This document shows positions 18,072-26,367 of a stretch of DNA of 64,000 nt, one piece after another. The notes beneath the pieces are model-generated. The model was not told where the DNA came from. It saw only the letters and a program-made list of their open reading frames with translations, and searched no databases. A program made the position numbers and the translations under genes. Source of the DNA: Paracoccus sp041927875 (GTDB lineage: Bacteria > Pseudomonadota > Alphaproteobacteria > Rhodobacterales > Rhodobacteraceae); the NCBI RefSeq assembly GCF_041927875.1, contig NZ_JBHFHN010000004.1; one strand, given 5' to 3'. Each line of letters begins with the position of its first letter. Position 1 is the first letter of the stretch.

Positions 18072-18200
18072 ATGTTGCGCACGATTTCAATCGGAAGCTG
18101 CGTGTCCGTGCAGGGCCTGTTCGAGGGGCTGACGGCCAGCGGCACGATGCTGGTGCGGGTCGGTGACCGGCTGTTCGAGGGCCATCCGGTTTCCGCCTGA
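18072..18200 (+). CDS. Small conserved-type protein, 42 residues
   Basis: The ORF encodes 42 residues starting MLRTISIGSCVSVQGLFEGL and ending FEGHPVSA. A purine-rich GGGAAGGGGGAGGGAA precedes the ATG, and a strong terminator begins 22 bases after the stop, so it looks like a complete monocistronic unit. I recall similar short proteins (an ISIGSCVSVQG-type start) in Rhodobacteraceae; no function is known to me. It has two predicted beta-rich halves and no membrane segment. An upstream in-frame start at 17979 has no ribosome-binding site. Confidence 0.6.
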   Translation: MLRTISIGSCVSVQGLFEGLTASGTMLVRVGDRLFEGHPVSA

Positions 18201-18221
18201 CGCGCCCTGCATCCAGGCACG

Positions 18222-18248
18222 AAAAAGGGGGCCAGCGGCCCCCTTTTT
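18222..18248. terminator. Bidirectional intrinsic terminator
   Basis: AAAAAGGGGGCC and GGCCCCCTTTTT form a perfect 12-bp stem with a 3-base loop, with A/T tracts on both sides. It can serve the 42-residue ORF on the plus strand and infB on the minus strand, whose stop codon is 18 bases away. Confidence 0.9.
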
Positions 18249-18266
18249 GCGTTCTGTGTGTGGTGC

Positions 18267-20819
18267 TTACAGCTTGCGCGCCACTTCCTCGCGTTCAAAG
18301 ATTTCGATGACGTCGCCCTTGCGGATGTCGTCATAGTTTTCAAAGGCCATGCCGCATTCCTGACCGGATTGCACTTCCTTGACCTCATCCTTGAAGCGCT
18401 TCAGCGTCTTCAGCGTGCCTTCGTGGATCACCACGTTGTCGCGCAGCAGGCGCACGCCGGCCGACCGGCGGGCGACGCCCTCGGTGACCAGACAGCCTGC
18501 GACCGTGCCGACGCCCGTGACCTTGAAGGTCTCGCGGATCTCGGCATAGCCGATGAAGTTTTCGCGCACTTCCGCCGACAGCAGGCCCGACGCCGCTTGC
18601 TTCACGTCATCCACGAGATCGTAAATGATCGAGTAGTAACGGATTTCCACGCCCTTCTGGTTGGCGCTGTTGCGGGCCGGGGCATTGGCGCGGACGTTGA
18701 AGCCGATCACCGGCGCGCCCGAAGCCTCGGCCAGGCCGATGTCGGATTCGGTGATCGCGCCGACGCCCGAATGAAGCACGCGCACGCGCACTTCGTCGTT
18801 GCCGACCTTTTCCAGCGCCTGCACGATGGCCTCGGCCGAGCCTTGCACGTCGGCCTTGACCACGACCGGCAGTTCCGCAACCGATTCATCGGCCTTGGCC
18901 TTGGCCAGCAGCTGATCCAGCGTGACGGCGGCACCGGCGGCGGCGCGTTTGTCCTTGGCGGCCTGGATGCGGTAATCAGCAATTTCGCGGGCCTGGGCCT
19001 CGGTCTCGACCACGTTCAGCACGTCGCCGGCCTCGGGGGTGCCGTTCAGGCCCAGAACCTCGACCGGAACCGAGGGGCCAGCCTCGGTCACGCGGGCGCC
19101 CTTGTCGTCGACCAGGGCGCGGACCTTGCCCCATTGTTCGCCGACAACAAAGATGTCGCCCTGGCGCAGGGTGCCGTGCTGAACCAGCACGGTTGCCACC
19201 GGGCCACGACCCACATCCAGCTTGGCTTCGATCACCGCGCCCTGCGCCTGACGGCCGGGGTTGGCTTTCAGTTCCAGGATCTCGGCTTGCAGGGCGATCG
19301 CCTCAAGCAGTTGATCCAGGCCCTTGCCGGTCTTGGCGGACACTTCGACATCCTGCACCTCGCCCGAGAACTGCTCAACCACGACTTCGTGTTGCAGCAG
19401 ATCGGTGCGGACCTTTTGCGGGTCGGCACTGGGCTTGTCGCATTTGTTGATCGCCACGATCATCGGCACCTTGGCGGCCTTGGCGTGGTTGATCGCCTCG
19501 ATCGTCTGCGGCATCACCGCGTCGTCTGCGGCCACGACCAGAACCACGATGTCGGTCACCTGCGCACCACGGGCACGCATGCTGGTGAAGGCAGCGTGGC
19601 CGGGCGTGTCGAGGAAGGTCAGCACCGCCCCCGAATCCGTCGTCACCTGATAGGCGCCGATATGCTGGGTGATGCCGCCGGCTTCGCCCGACACGACATT
19701 GGCGTGGCGGATCGCGTCCAGCAGGCTGGTCTTGCCGTGGTCGACATGGCCCATGATCGTGATGATCGGCGGGCGCGATTGCAGGTCTTCGGGCTTGTCC
19801 TCGACCGTGTCGATCACCTGTTCCACGTCGGCATCGCTGACGCGGACGGCGCGGTGGCCGAACTCTTCGATGACCAGTTCGGCGGTGTCGGCGTCGATGG
19901 ACTGGTTCATGCTGACCATCATGCCCATCTTCATCAGCGCCTTGACGACATCGGCGGCGCGTTCGGCCATCCGGTTCGCCAGTTCGCTGACCACGATCGC
20001 TTCGGGCAGTTGCACGTCGCGCACCTGCTTTTCGGCGCGATGGCCCATGCCCATGGCCTTTTGCCGGGCCTTTTCCTGCTTGCGCTTCATCGCGGCCAGC
20101 GACCGCTGGCGCCCGCCTTCGCCGTCCAGGGCGTCGGTCAGGGTCAGCTTGCCGGCACGGCGGTTGTCGTCGCGGCCCTTGGCGGTGCGGTTGTCGCCAC
20201 GATCCGGCCCGCCGCGGTCGTCGCGGTCACGGTCGGTCTTGCGCGGCCCAAGGCCCACGCCGGGCTTTTCGGCGCGCGCGGCGGCGGCCTCGGCACTGGC
20301 GCGGTCGGCGGGAGTGGCAGGCTTTTCGGGGGCCTTGCGCACGTCCTCTTTCTTCTGGGCGCGCAGGGCGGCCTCGGCGGCCTTGCGTTCGTCCTCTTCG
20401 GCCTTCAGCCGCAGGGCTTCCTCGCGCTCGCGGTCCTCACGCTCTTTCGCCTCGATCTCGGCGCGGCGGCGTTCGCGTTCTTCCTCGCGGGCCTTTTCCT
20501 CGGCTTCGCGGGCGGCGGCTTCGTCAGCCTCGCGGGCCTTGGCGGCGCGCAGGGCGGCCAGGCGGCGCTCCATCTCGGCGTCCGAAATGCCGGCGGGCCG
20601 GCGCGAGGGGTCGGGCATGGCCGGTGCGCGGCCACCCGAGGCCGGGCCGCCGGTGGGGCTGGCGCCGGGCTTGGGCACAACGACGCGCTTTTTCTTGGTT
20701 TCGACCACGACATTCTTCGTCCGGCCGTGGCTGAAGCTTTGCTTCACCTGACCGGAACGTCCCCCGATGCCACCCAGGCCCAGGGTTTTCTTGCCGTCTT
20801 TGCCGTCGGTATCGCTCAT
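18267..20819 (-). CDS. infB: Translation initiation factor IF-2
   Basis: IF-2 is the GTPase that loads initiator tRNA on the 30S subunit. The 850-residue protein has a long charged Ala/Glu/Arg-rich N-terminal region (about 1-290). The GTPase domain follows: G1 GHVDHGKTSLLDAIR, DTPGHAAFTSMRARG, and NKCDKPSAD for guanine specificity. Domains II-IV fill the C-terminus, ending FEREEVARKL. It closes the rimP-nusA-ylxR-infB operon and overlaps the ylxR stop by four bases. The repetitive charged N-terminus is a normal IF-2 trait. Confidence 0.97.
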   Translation of the reverse strand: MSDTDGKDGKKTLGLGGIGGRSGQVKQSFSHGRTKNVVVETKKKRVVVPKPGASPTGGPASGGRAPAMPDPSRRPAGISDAEMERRLAALRAAKAREADEAAAREAEEKAREEERERRRAEIEAKEREDREREEALRLKAEEDERKAAEAALRAQKKEDVRKAPEKPATPADRASAEAAAARAEKPGVGLGPRKTDRDRDDRGGPDRGDNRTAKGRDDNRRAGKLTLTDALDGEGGRQRSLAAMKRKQEKARQKAMGMGHRAEKQVRDVQLPEAIVVSELANRMAERAADVVKALMKMGMMVSMNQSIDADTAELVIEEFGHRAVRVSDADVEQVIDTVEDKPEDLQSRPPIITIMGHVDHGKTSLLDAIRHANVVSGEAGGITQHIGAYQVTTDSGAVLTFLDTPGHAAFTSMRARGAQVTDIVVLVVAADDAVMPQTIEAINHAKAAKVPMIVAINKCDKPSADPQKVRTDLLQHEVVVEQFSGEVQDVEVSAKTGKGLDQLLEAIALQAEILELKANPGRQAQGAVIEAKLDVGRGPVATVLVQHGTLRQGDIFVVGEQWGKVRALVDDKGARVTEAGPSVPVEVLGLNGTPEAGDVLNVVETEAQAREIADYRIQAAKDKRAAAGAAVTLDQLLAKAKADESVAELPVVVKADVQGSAEAIVQALEKVGNDEVRVRVLHSGVGAITESDIGLAEASGAPVIGFNVRANAPARNSANQKGVEIRYYSIIYDLVDDVKQAASGLLSAEVRENFIGYAEIRETFKVTGVGTVAGCLVTEGVARRSAGVRLLRDNVVIHEGTLKTLKRFKDEVKEVQSGQECGMAFENYDDIRKGDVIEIFEREEVARKL

Positions 20820-21448
20820 TGCGTCTCTGTATCCTTCCGGGCGGTCATCAAACCGCCGTCCAGCCCACGCAGCCCGGAAAGGCGCGTGGCTTCCTCTATA
20901 ACACGGGTTGTCAGGCCGCCAGCCGAAAGCGCGCCGTGTATGACATGATCGCGGCCGAAAGCCAAACCCATTTCACTGGCCGTCAGGCAGCCGAACCAGC
21001 GTCCGCCCTCGGGTGTCCACAACTTGCCCTTGCCGCGATCGGAACCGTCCATCGCCTGCAACAGCACCTTCGCGCGGCCACTGGCCAGCCAGTCCTTGAC
21101 CTTTTCAAACCCGGCGACCGACAGACCGGCCTTGCGCGCCAGGCTGACCAGTTCGACAACCCGCCGCGCCTGTCCGGCCTCGATCAGGTCGGTCAGGTCG
21201 TCGGGCAGCGTCACCGGGCGTTTGGCGGCGCGGGCGAAGACGCCCTTTTTCCCCGCCTTGTCCAGCACCGCGCGATCAGCGGCAACCCAGATGCCGCGAC
21301 CGCCCAGCTTGCCCGCCAGATCGGGCACCACCAACCCGTCGGGGCTGATGGCAAAGCGGATCAGGCCCGCCTTGGGCTGCGTCTCGCCGGTGACGATGCA
21401 CCGGCGTTCCGCTTCGTCCCGCAGCTTGTCCCGTCCGCCGCGCGTCAT
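20816..21448 (-). CDS. YlxR-family RNA-binding protein with L7Ae-like C-terminal domain
   Basis: The 210-residue protein combines an N-terminal YlxR domain (RRCIVTGETQPKAGLIRFAI, then GGRGIWVAADRAVLDKA and FARAAKR) with a C-terminal L7Ae/L30e-like part (VVELVSLARKAGLSVAGFEK, VKDWLASGRAKVLLQAMDGS). This fused form is usual in alphaproteobacterial nusA-infB operons. RNA binding is inferred from the folds; some YlxR proteins have been linked to RNase P or transcription control. It overlaps both neighbours by a few bases, so translation is coupled. Confidence 0.88.
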   Translation of the reverse strand: MTRGGRDKLRDEAERRCIVTGETQPKAGLIRFAISPDGLVVPDLAGKLGGRGIWVAADRAVLDKAGKKGVFARAAKRPVTLPDDLTDLIEAGQARRVVELVSLARKAGLSVAGFEKVKDWLASGRAKVLLQAMDGSDRGKGKLWTPEGGRWFGCLTASEMGLAFGRDHVIHGALSAGGLTTRVIEEATRLSGLRGLDGGLMTARKDTETQ

Positions 21449-23052
21449 CAGGCCTGACCCTCGTCGGCTTCGGCCTCGTCCTCGGCTTCAAGCTCGGACG
21501 GGTCGACCCAGCCCAGCATGACGCGGGCGGTCATGACCATATCCTGCGCCTGTTCCAGCGTGACGCCGAAGGGTTCAAGCAGGCCATCATCCTTGCTGCG
21601 CTGACCGTTCTGGGTGGTCCAGCCGCCGGCCAGTTCCCAGTCGGCGCAGGTGGCAAAGTCTTCCAGCGTCTTCACGCCGTCCTTGGCCAGCGCCTCGATC
21701 ATCTGGGGGGTCAGGCCGTCAAAGTCAACCAGGCTGTCCTCGACCCCCAAGGCGCGGGCATTTTCCAGCGCCTTGGTGTTGGCCGCCTCGATCGTGTCGC
21801 GGGCGCGGGCTTGCAGTTCCTGCGCGGTGCCTTCGTCCACGCCGTCGATGGACAGCAGTTCGTCCAGATCGACATAGGCGACTTCTTCCAGATTGGTGAA
21901 GCCTTCCGCGACCAGCAGTTGCGCGAAGAACTCATCCAGGTCCAGCGCCTCCATGAACAATTGGGTGCGGGCGTTGAACTCGGCCTGGCGGCGCTTGGAT
22001 TCTTCTTCCTCGGTCAGGATGTCGATGTCGAGACCGGTCAGCTGGCTGGCCAGACGCACGTTCTGGCCGCGACGGCCGATGGCCAGCGACAGCTGTTCGT
22101 CCGGCACCACGACTTCGATCTTGCCGGCGTCCTCATCGACGACGACCTTGCTGACCTCGGCCGGCTGCAGGGCGTTCACCAGGAAGGTCGCCTGATCCTC
22201 GTTCCACGGAATGATATCGATCTTTTCGCCCTGAAGTTCGCCCACCACGGCCTGCACGCGCGAGCCGCGCATACCCACGCAGGCGCCCACCGGGTCGATC
22301 GAGTTGTCATAGCTGATGACGGCGATCTTCGCGCGCGAGCCGGGATCGCGGGCCACGGCCTTGATCTCGATCACGCCCTCATAGATTTCCGGCACTTCCA
22401 TCTTGAACAGCTCGGCCATGAACTGCGGATCGGTGCGCGACAGGAAGATCTGCGGGCCACGGGTCTCGCGCCGCACGTCCTTGACATAGGCGCGGATGCG
22501 GTCGTTCGGGCGATAGGCTTCGCGGCCGATCTTTTCGTTGCGGCGCAGCACGGCCTCGCCCCGGCCGACGTCGACGATCAGGTTGCCATATTCCTCGCGC
22601 TTGACGATGCCGTTGATGATCGTGCCCTTGCGGTCCTGGAACTCCTCGAACTGGCGGTCGCGCTCGGCCTCGCGCACCTTTTGCAGGATGACCTGCTTGG
22701 CCGATTGCGCGGCGATGCGGCCGAGGTCGACCGGCGGCACCTCATCGACGATTTCATCGCCGACCTGCGGGGCCTCAAGATAATCGCGGGCCTGCGCCAC
22801 GGTCAGTTGCGCCTGGTAATTCTCGACCGCCTCATCTTCGACCACGGTGCGCACGCGGGTGAACCGGGCGCGGCCGGTCTTGCGGTCGATGGACACGCGG
22901 ATGTCCATTTCGGCCCCATAGCGCGACTTGGCGGCGCGGGCGAGGCTGTCTTCCATCGCTTGAATGACCAGATCGGGGTCGATCATCTTCTCGCGCGCGA
23001 CGGCCTCGGCGGTCTGAAGAAGCTCAAGCTGGTTGGCAGAGGTAATGGCCAT
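21448..23052 (-). CDS. nusA: Transcription termination/antitermination factor NusA
   Basis: NusA binds RNA polymerase and modulates pausing, termination and antitermination. In 534 residues it has the N-terminal polymerase-binding domain (about 1-125), an S1 domain, two KH domains (DPVGACVGMRGSRVQAVVGE and LSLAIGRRGQNVRLASQLTG) and C-terminal helix-hairpin-helix-like repeats (VDLDELLSIDGVDEGTAQEL), then an acidic tail. The tail EDEAEADEGQA is typical for alphaproteobacteria. The start is only three bases beyond the end of rimP, so the two are translated from one message. Confidence 0.96.
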   Translation of the reverse strand: MAITSANQLELLQTAEAVAREKMIDPDLVIQAMEDSLARAAKSRYGAEMDIRVSIDRKTGRARFTRVRTVVEDEAVENYQAQLTVAQARDYLEAPQVGDEIVDEVPPVDLGRIAAQSAKQVILQKVREAERDRQFEEFQDRKGTIINGIVKREEYGNLIVDVGRGEAVLRRNEKIGREAYRPNDRIRAYVKDVRRETRGPQIFLSRTDPQFMAELFKMEVPEIYEGVIEIKAVARDPGSRAKIAVISYDNSIDPVGACVGMRGSRVQAVVGELQGEKIDIIPWNEDQATFLVNALQPAEVSKVVVDEDAGKIEVVVPDEQLSLAIGRRGQNVRLASQLTGLDIDILTEEEESKRRQAEFNARTQLFMEALDLDEFFAQLLVAEGFTNLEEVAYVDLDELLSIDGVDEGTAQELQARARDTIEAANTKALENARALGVEDSLVDFDGLTPQMIEALAKDGVKTLEDFATCADWELAGGWTTQNGQRSKDDGLLEPFGVTLEQAQDMVMTARVMLGWVDPSELEAEDEAEADEGQA

Positions 23053-23055
23053 GGA

Positions 23056-23661
23056 TCACGATTCCTTCGTGTCGGATTGGTCGGTTTCGGTCAGTTCGGT
23101 TTCCACCGCGTCAAAAGCGGTTTCATCCAGCACGCCGGCGTCCTTGCGCTGGCGCAGCATTTCGCGGATCAGATCATCGGTCAGCACCAGCTTGGCGTCG
23201 GTCAGCCAGTCGAACTTCAGCCCGATGGTCTGCACACCGTCCTTGCCGGTGTCGATGTTGATCAGCACCTCGTCGCCTTCGGTCCCGGCGATTTCGCCCT
23301 TGAACCGCTTGCGGCCGTCGATCTGTTCGCTGGTTTCCAGCTTCGCCTCATAGCCCTGCCAGGCGTCGAAATCCTTCAGCCGGGTCAGGGGGCGGTCCAG
23401 ACCGGGGCTGGACACCTCAAGGTGGTAGGCGCCTTCCAGCGGGTCTTCGACGTCCAGCACGGCGGAAACCGCCACCGAAATGTCGCCGCAATCGTCAACG
23501 GTAATGCCGCCGTCGGGGCGGTCGGCCATGATCTGCAGGGTCGGCGTTTCGCCCCCCATCAGCCGGATGCGGACCAGCTCAAACCCCATATCCGTCAGGA
23601 TCGGGGTGATGATGTCGGCCATGCGCCGGTCGATGGCGGTCTTGGCGATCAGGTCGGACAT
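23056..23661 (-). CDS. rimP: Ribosome maturation factor RimP
   Basis: RimP assists late 30S subunit assembly. The 201-residue protein begins MSDLIAKTAIDRRMADIITP and contains the family segments MGFELVRIRLMGGETPTLQI and GGITVDDCGDISVAVSAVLD, then HLEVSSPGLDRPLTRLKDF. The ATG at 23661 is chosen because GGA lies just upstream and homology begins there; an upstream extension to 23724 would run through the leader terminator. It is the first gene of the rimP-nusA-ylxR-infB operon. The extreme C-terminus is acidic and Thr-rich. Confidence 0.95.
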   Translation of the reverse strand: MSDLIAKTAIDRRMADIITPILTDMGFELVRIRLMGGETPTLQIMADRPDGGITVDDCGDISVAVSAVLDVEDPLEGAYHLEVSSPGLDRPLTRLKDFDAWQGYEAKLETSEQIDGRKRFKGEIAGTEGDEVLINIDTGKDGVQTIGLKFDWLTDAKLVLTDDLIREMLRQRKDAGVLDETAFDAVETELTETDQSDTKES

Positions 23662-23674
23662 GATGGTCCTTTCC

Positions 23675-23703
23675 AAAAACAAAAAACGGGCCGCGCGGCC
23701 CGT
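23675..23703 (-). terminator. Terminator-like hairpin in the rimP leader (possible attenuator)
   Basis: ACGGGCCGC and GCGGCCCGT (23703-23686) make an 18-bp perfect palindrome on the minus strand, followed by TTTTTT, G and TTTTT. This is a classic intrinsic terminator. It lies between the predicted promoter (23756-23784) and the rimP start codon at 23661, so operon transcription must read through it. Confidence 0.75.
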
Positions 23704-23755
23704 CGAGATCCTTCGGTGGTGCAAGGTGTGGACCCCTGCGCCGCTGTTGAGCCGT

Positions 23756-23784
23756 CATATAGCGGCGCTTGCGGCAAAAGGCAA
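23756..23784 (-). promoter_or_regulatory. Predicted promoter of the rimP-nusA-ylxR-infB operon
   Basis: On the minus strand TTGCCT (23784-23779) and TATATG (23761-23756) are separated by exactly 17 bases. The predicted transcript starts near 23749 and has a leader of about 88 bases containing the terminator hairpin. Confidence 0.6.
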
Positions 23785-23826
23785 GGCTTGCTTGCCCTGC
23801 GCGGCGATGCGCCCTAGCTTGGGGCC

Positions 23827-24663
23827 ATGTCGCTACCCGCCCCACCCGATACGATCACCGATCTGCCGCCCTTGTGGTCCGATGACTGGATCGCGGCGCT
23901 GGATGCCGACACGGCGGCAGCGATGCTGATCTGGCAGCGCGAATGGGGCGTGGATGAGCCGATCTGCGACGCGCCGGTGAACCGCTATGACACGCCGCGC
24001 AAGCTGCCCGAGGCCGCGCCCCCGCCTGTCGAGACGCCCGCGCTGCAGCCGGAAACCGGCGCCGACCCGGTGGAGCTGGCCCGCGCCGCTGCCACCGCTG
24101 CACCCGATCTGGCCGCCCTCGCGCAGGCGATGCGCGACTTTGACCCGATGGAACTGCGGCAGGGCGCGCGCAACTTTGTCTTTGCCGACGGCAATCCCCA
24201 GGCCCGCGTGATGATCGTGGGCGAGGCGCCGGGCGCCGAGGAGGACGCCCGCGGCCTGCCTTTTGTCGGCAAGGCCGGGCAGTTGCTGGATCGCATGTTC
24301 GCCGCCATCGGCCTGTCGCGCGCCGCGCCCGATGCCCAGGCGGCGCTGTATATCACCAATGTCCTGTGCTGGCGTCCGCCCGGCAATCGCAAGCCCGAAG
24401 CGGCTGAAATCGCCATGATGCTGCCGTTTCTGGACCGCCACATCGACCTGATCGCCCCCGATCTGGTGGTGATGATGGGCAACACGCCCTGTCAGGCGCT
24501 GCTGGGCCAATCGGGCATCCTGCGGTTGCGCGGCACATGGGCGACGGTGGCCGGGCGTCCGGCGATGCCGATGACGCACCCGGCCTATCTGCTGCGCAAT
24601 CCCGCCGCCAAGCGCGAGGCATGGGCCGATCTGCTGGCCATTCAGGCGCGGCTGCGCGGCTGA
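23827..24663 (+). CDS. Uracil-DNA glycosylase, family 4/5-like
   Basis: This 278-residue protein matches family-4-type uracil-DNA glycosylases, which remove uracil from DNA. Motif 1 GEAPGAEEDARGLPFVGKAG (about residues 136-155) and motif 2 MTHPAYLLRNP near the C-terminus are intact, with NVLCWRPPGNRKPEAAEIA between. The first ~110 residues are Pro/Ala-rich. Classic family-4 enzymes hold a [4Fe-4S] cluster with four cysteines. Here the stretch before NFVFADGNPQ reads DPMELRQGAR, where related proteins I recall have a cysteine, and the EIA..LPF segment has Met in place of Cys. Activity is likely retained, but the cluster is doubtful. Confidence 0.85.
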   Translation: MSLPAPPDTITDLPPLWSDDWIAALDADTAAAMLIWQREWGVDEPICDAPVNRYDTPRKLPEAAPPPVETPALQPETGADPVELARAAATAAPDLAALAQAMRDFDPMELRQGARNFVFADGNPQARVMIVGEAPGAEEDARGLPFVGKAGQLLDRMFAAIGLSRAAPDAQAALYITNVLCWRPPGNRKPEAAEIAMMLPFLDRHIDLIAPDLVVMMGNTPCQALLGQSGILRLRGTWATVAGRPAMPMTHPAYLLRNPAAKREAWADLLAIQARLRG

Positions 24664-24819
24664 TCCTTTCGGCGACGGAAACCCTGCCCGGGCCCGTTCA
24701 AGCCTGAGGAGCCGGACGTCATGTCGATCAGGTTGCCGCAGCCCGCGCCAGATACAGGGTCCGTATTGCCGCGGCGGGTGGCGGGTAAGGGGTTCGCCCG
24801 GTTCCGCCCCCACATTCCC

Positions 24820-25617
24820 CTAGGGGCAGCCGGGCGATTCGGTCGCGCTGTCGGCCCCCAGCAGGGTAAAGCGCAGCGCCGTCAGATCGGCATCAAAGGG
24901 CTTGCCCTCGGGCGGGACCAGATCGGCGCGCAGGCTGATGCCCTGCCCATCCTGCGTCACGATGGCGGGCGACACCCAGATCCCCTTCTGGTCGGTTTCG
25001 ACGGCGGCGGCCTCGGTCCCCGCCGGGGCGGCGGCAAAGCGCGCGGTGACGCGCATTCCGTCGCGGATCGGCTCGACCGTGCAGGCGGTGGGCGGGGCGG
25101 CAGGCTGCGGCACGGCGGCCAATGCGGCGCGGATCAGTTCGGCATCGGGGCCGGGGTCGGGCGGCGTGCCTGCCGCCGCCCAGTCGGCCGCCAGATCCAG
25201 CGAGACCGGCACGCAGATATCTTCACACACGCCCAGATCGACATGCAGCCGCGCCGCGATCGGCTCACCCGGCGTGGCGGGGGCGATGCGCAGCGGCAGC
25301 ACCATCCGGTCGTGATAGCCCAGCGTCACCACACCGGCGCTGTCGAACACCTGCGGCGCAGGCCAGTCGATACGCACCGGCGCCAGATTGTCCGAGGCTG
25401 ACCAGTCCAGCAGCGGCGGCACGCCCGCCTCGCCGGGTTCGCGCCAATAGGTTTTCCAGCCCGGCATCAACTCGACGATCAGCGCGGCGCGGCGGCTGCC
25501 GTCGGCCTCGACCCAGCCTTGGGTCAGGCGGGCGTCGGTGACGCCGGGGGGCAGGTCCGCGGCCAGGGCGGGCAGCGGCAACAGGGCAAGGGCGGCAATG
25601 AGGGCAGGGCGCATCAT
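24820..25617 (-). CDS. Secreted DsbD-alpha-domain-like protein
   Basis: The 265-residue protein has a signal peptide (ALIAALALLPLPALA) and one domain like the N-terminal (alpha) domain of the thiol-disulfide transporter DsbD. Recognisable segments are MPGWKTYWREPGEAGVPP and LHVDLGVCEDICVPVSLDL; the CEDIC cysteine pair corresponds to the reducible pair of that domain. It has no membrane domain, so it is a free-standing periplasmic version. The substrate is unknown. It stands divergent from yqgE with 90 bases between. In related genomes these two are, as I recall, often neighbours. The gap 24664-24819 downstream holds no clear feature. Confidence 0.8.
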   Translation of the reverse strand: MMRPALIAALALLPLPALAADLPPGVTDARLTQGWVEADGSRRAALIVELMPGWKTYWREPGEAGVPPLLDWSASDNLAPVRIDWPAPQVFDSAGVVTLGYHDRMVLPLRIAPATPGEPIAARLHVDLGVCEDICVPVSLDLAADWAAAGTPPDPGPDAELIRAALAAVPQPAAPPTACTVEPIRDGMRVTARFAAAPAGTEAAAVETDQKGIWVSPAIVTQDGQGISLRADLVPPEGKPFDADLTALRFTLLGADSATESPGCP

Positions 25618-25707
25618 GGCCCGTGCTTAGGCTGGCCCGGCGCGCGGCGAAAGTCACAAACGCGCCACCGGCTTGCGCAAGCCTCGGCGCGGGCGCATCT
25701 TGGGCGC

Positions 25708-26283
25708 ATGGAACCGATGGATCTGACCGGACAGATACTGATCGCCATGCCGGGCATGGGCGATGCGCGATTCGAACATGCGGTGGTGTTGATCGCCGCG
25801 CATGGCGCCAAGGGCGCGATGGGTCTGATCGTGAACAAGCCGATCCCCGACCTGGGCTTTCTGCCGCTGCTGAAGCAGCTTCAGATCGAAACCGGCCCCG
25901 CCACCCGGCGGCTGGCGGTGCATTACGGCGGGCCGGTCGATACGCAGCGCGGCTTTGTGCTGCATGACGATCCCGAAGGGTTGGCGGCGGACCCCGGCAG
26001 CCCGGTGATGGCCGCCGGACCGGGGCTGGCGATCACCACCAGCCGCGACATTCTGGCCGATCTGGCGCAGGGCGGCGGGCCGGACCGCGTGATGCTGGCG
26101 CTTGGCTATGCCGGTTGGGGCGCGGGGCAACTGGAATCGGAAATCGCGCGCAACGGCTGGCTGACCGGCTCCGCCGATCCCGATCTGATCTTTGCCCCGC
26201 AGCCGGGCCGGGTCTGGTCGGCCAGCCTGCGCGCGCAGGGGATTGATCCCCTCGCCCTGTCGTCGGACGCGGGGCGCGCCTGA
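25708..26283 (+). CDS. YqgE/AlgH family protein
   Basis: A 191-residue cytoplasmic protein of the UPF0301/AlgH family. Family segments visible are LTGQILIAMPGMGDARFEHA, VVLIAAHGAKGAMGLIVNKP, VHYGGPVDTQRGFVLHD and LALGYAGWGAGQLESEIARN. The structure of the family is known but its biochemical role is not. The ATG at 25708 is chosen because the conserved part starts within five residues; a second ATG at 25717 is possible. It is not obviously in an operon: heparinase-like follows after 84 bases. Confidence 0.9.
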   Translation: MEPMDLTGQILIAMPGMGDARFEHAVVLIAAHGAKGAMGLIVNKPIPDLGFLPLLKQLQIETGPATRRLAVHYGGPVDTQRGFVLHDDPEGLAADPGSPVMAAGPGLAITTSRDILADLAQGGGPDRVMLALGYAGWGAGQLESEIARNGWLTGSADPDLIFAPQPGRVWSASLRAQGIDPLALSSDAGRA

Positions 26284-26367
26284 AGGGGCCGCGGCGGAGG
26301 GCGTGACTTGCCCCGCGCCTTTGCCTAAGGTGCCGGGGCCATCACATCCCGACCCGTTACGCCCGAT

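Noticed and set aside
18258..20948. 896-codon open frame antisense to infB
   Set aside because: The sense gene is a full IF-2; the antisense peptide has no domain.
21811..23817. 668-codon open frame antisense to nusA/rimP
   Set aside because: Covers two intact genes and the operon leader; composition is that of antisense GC-rich DNA.
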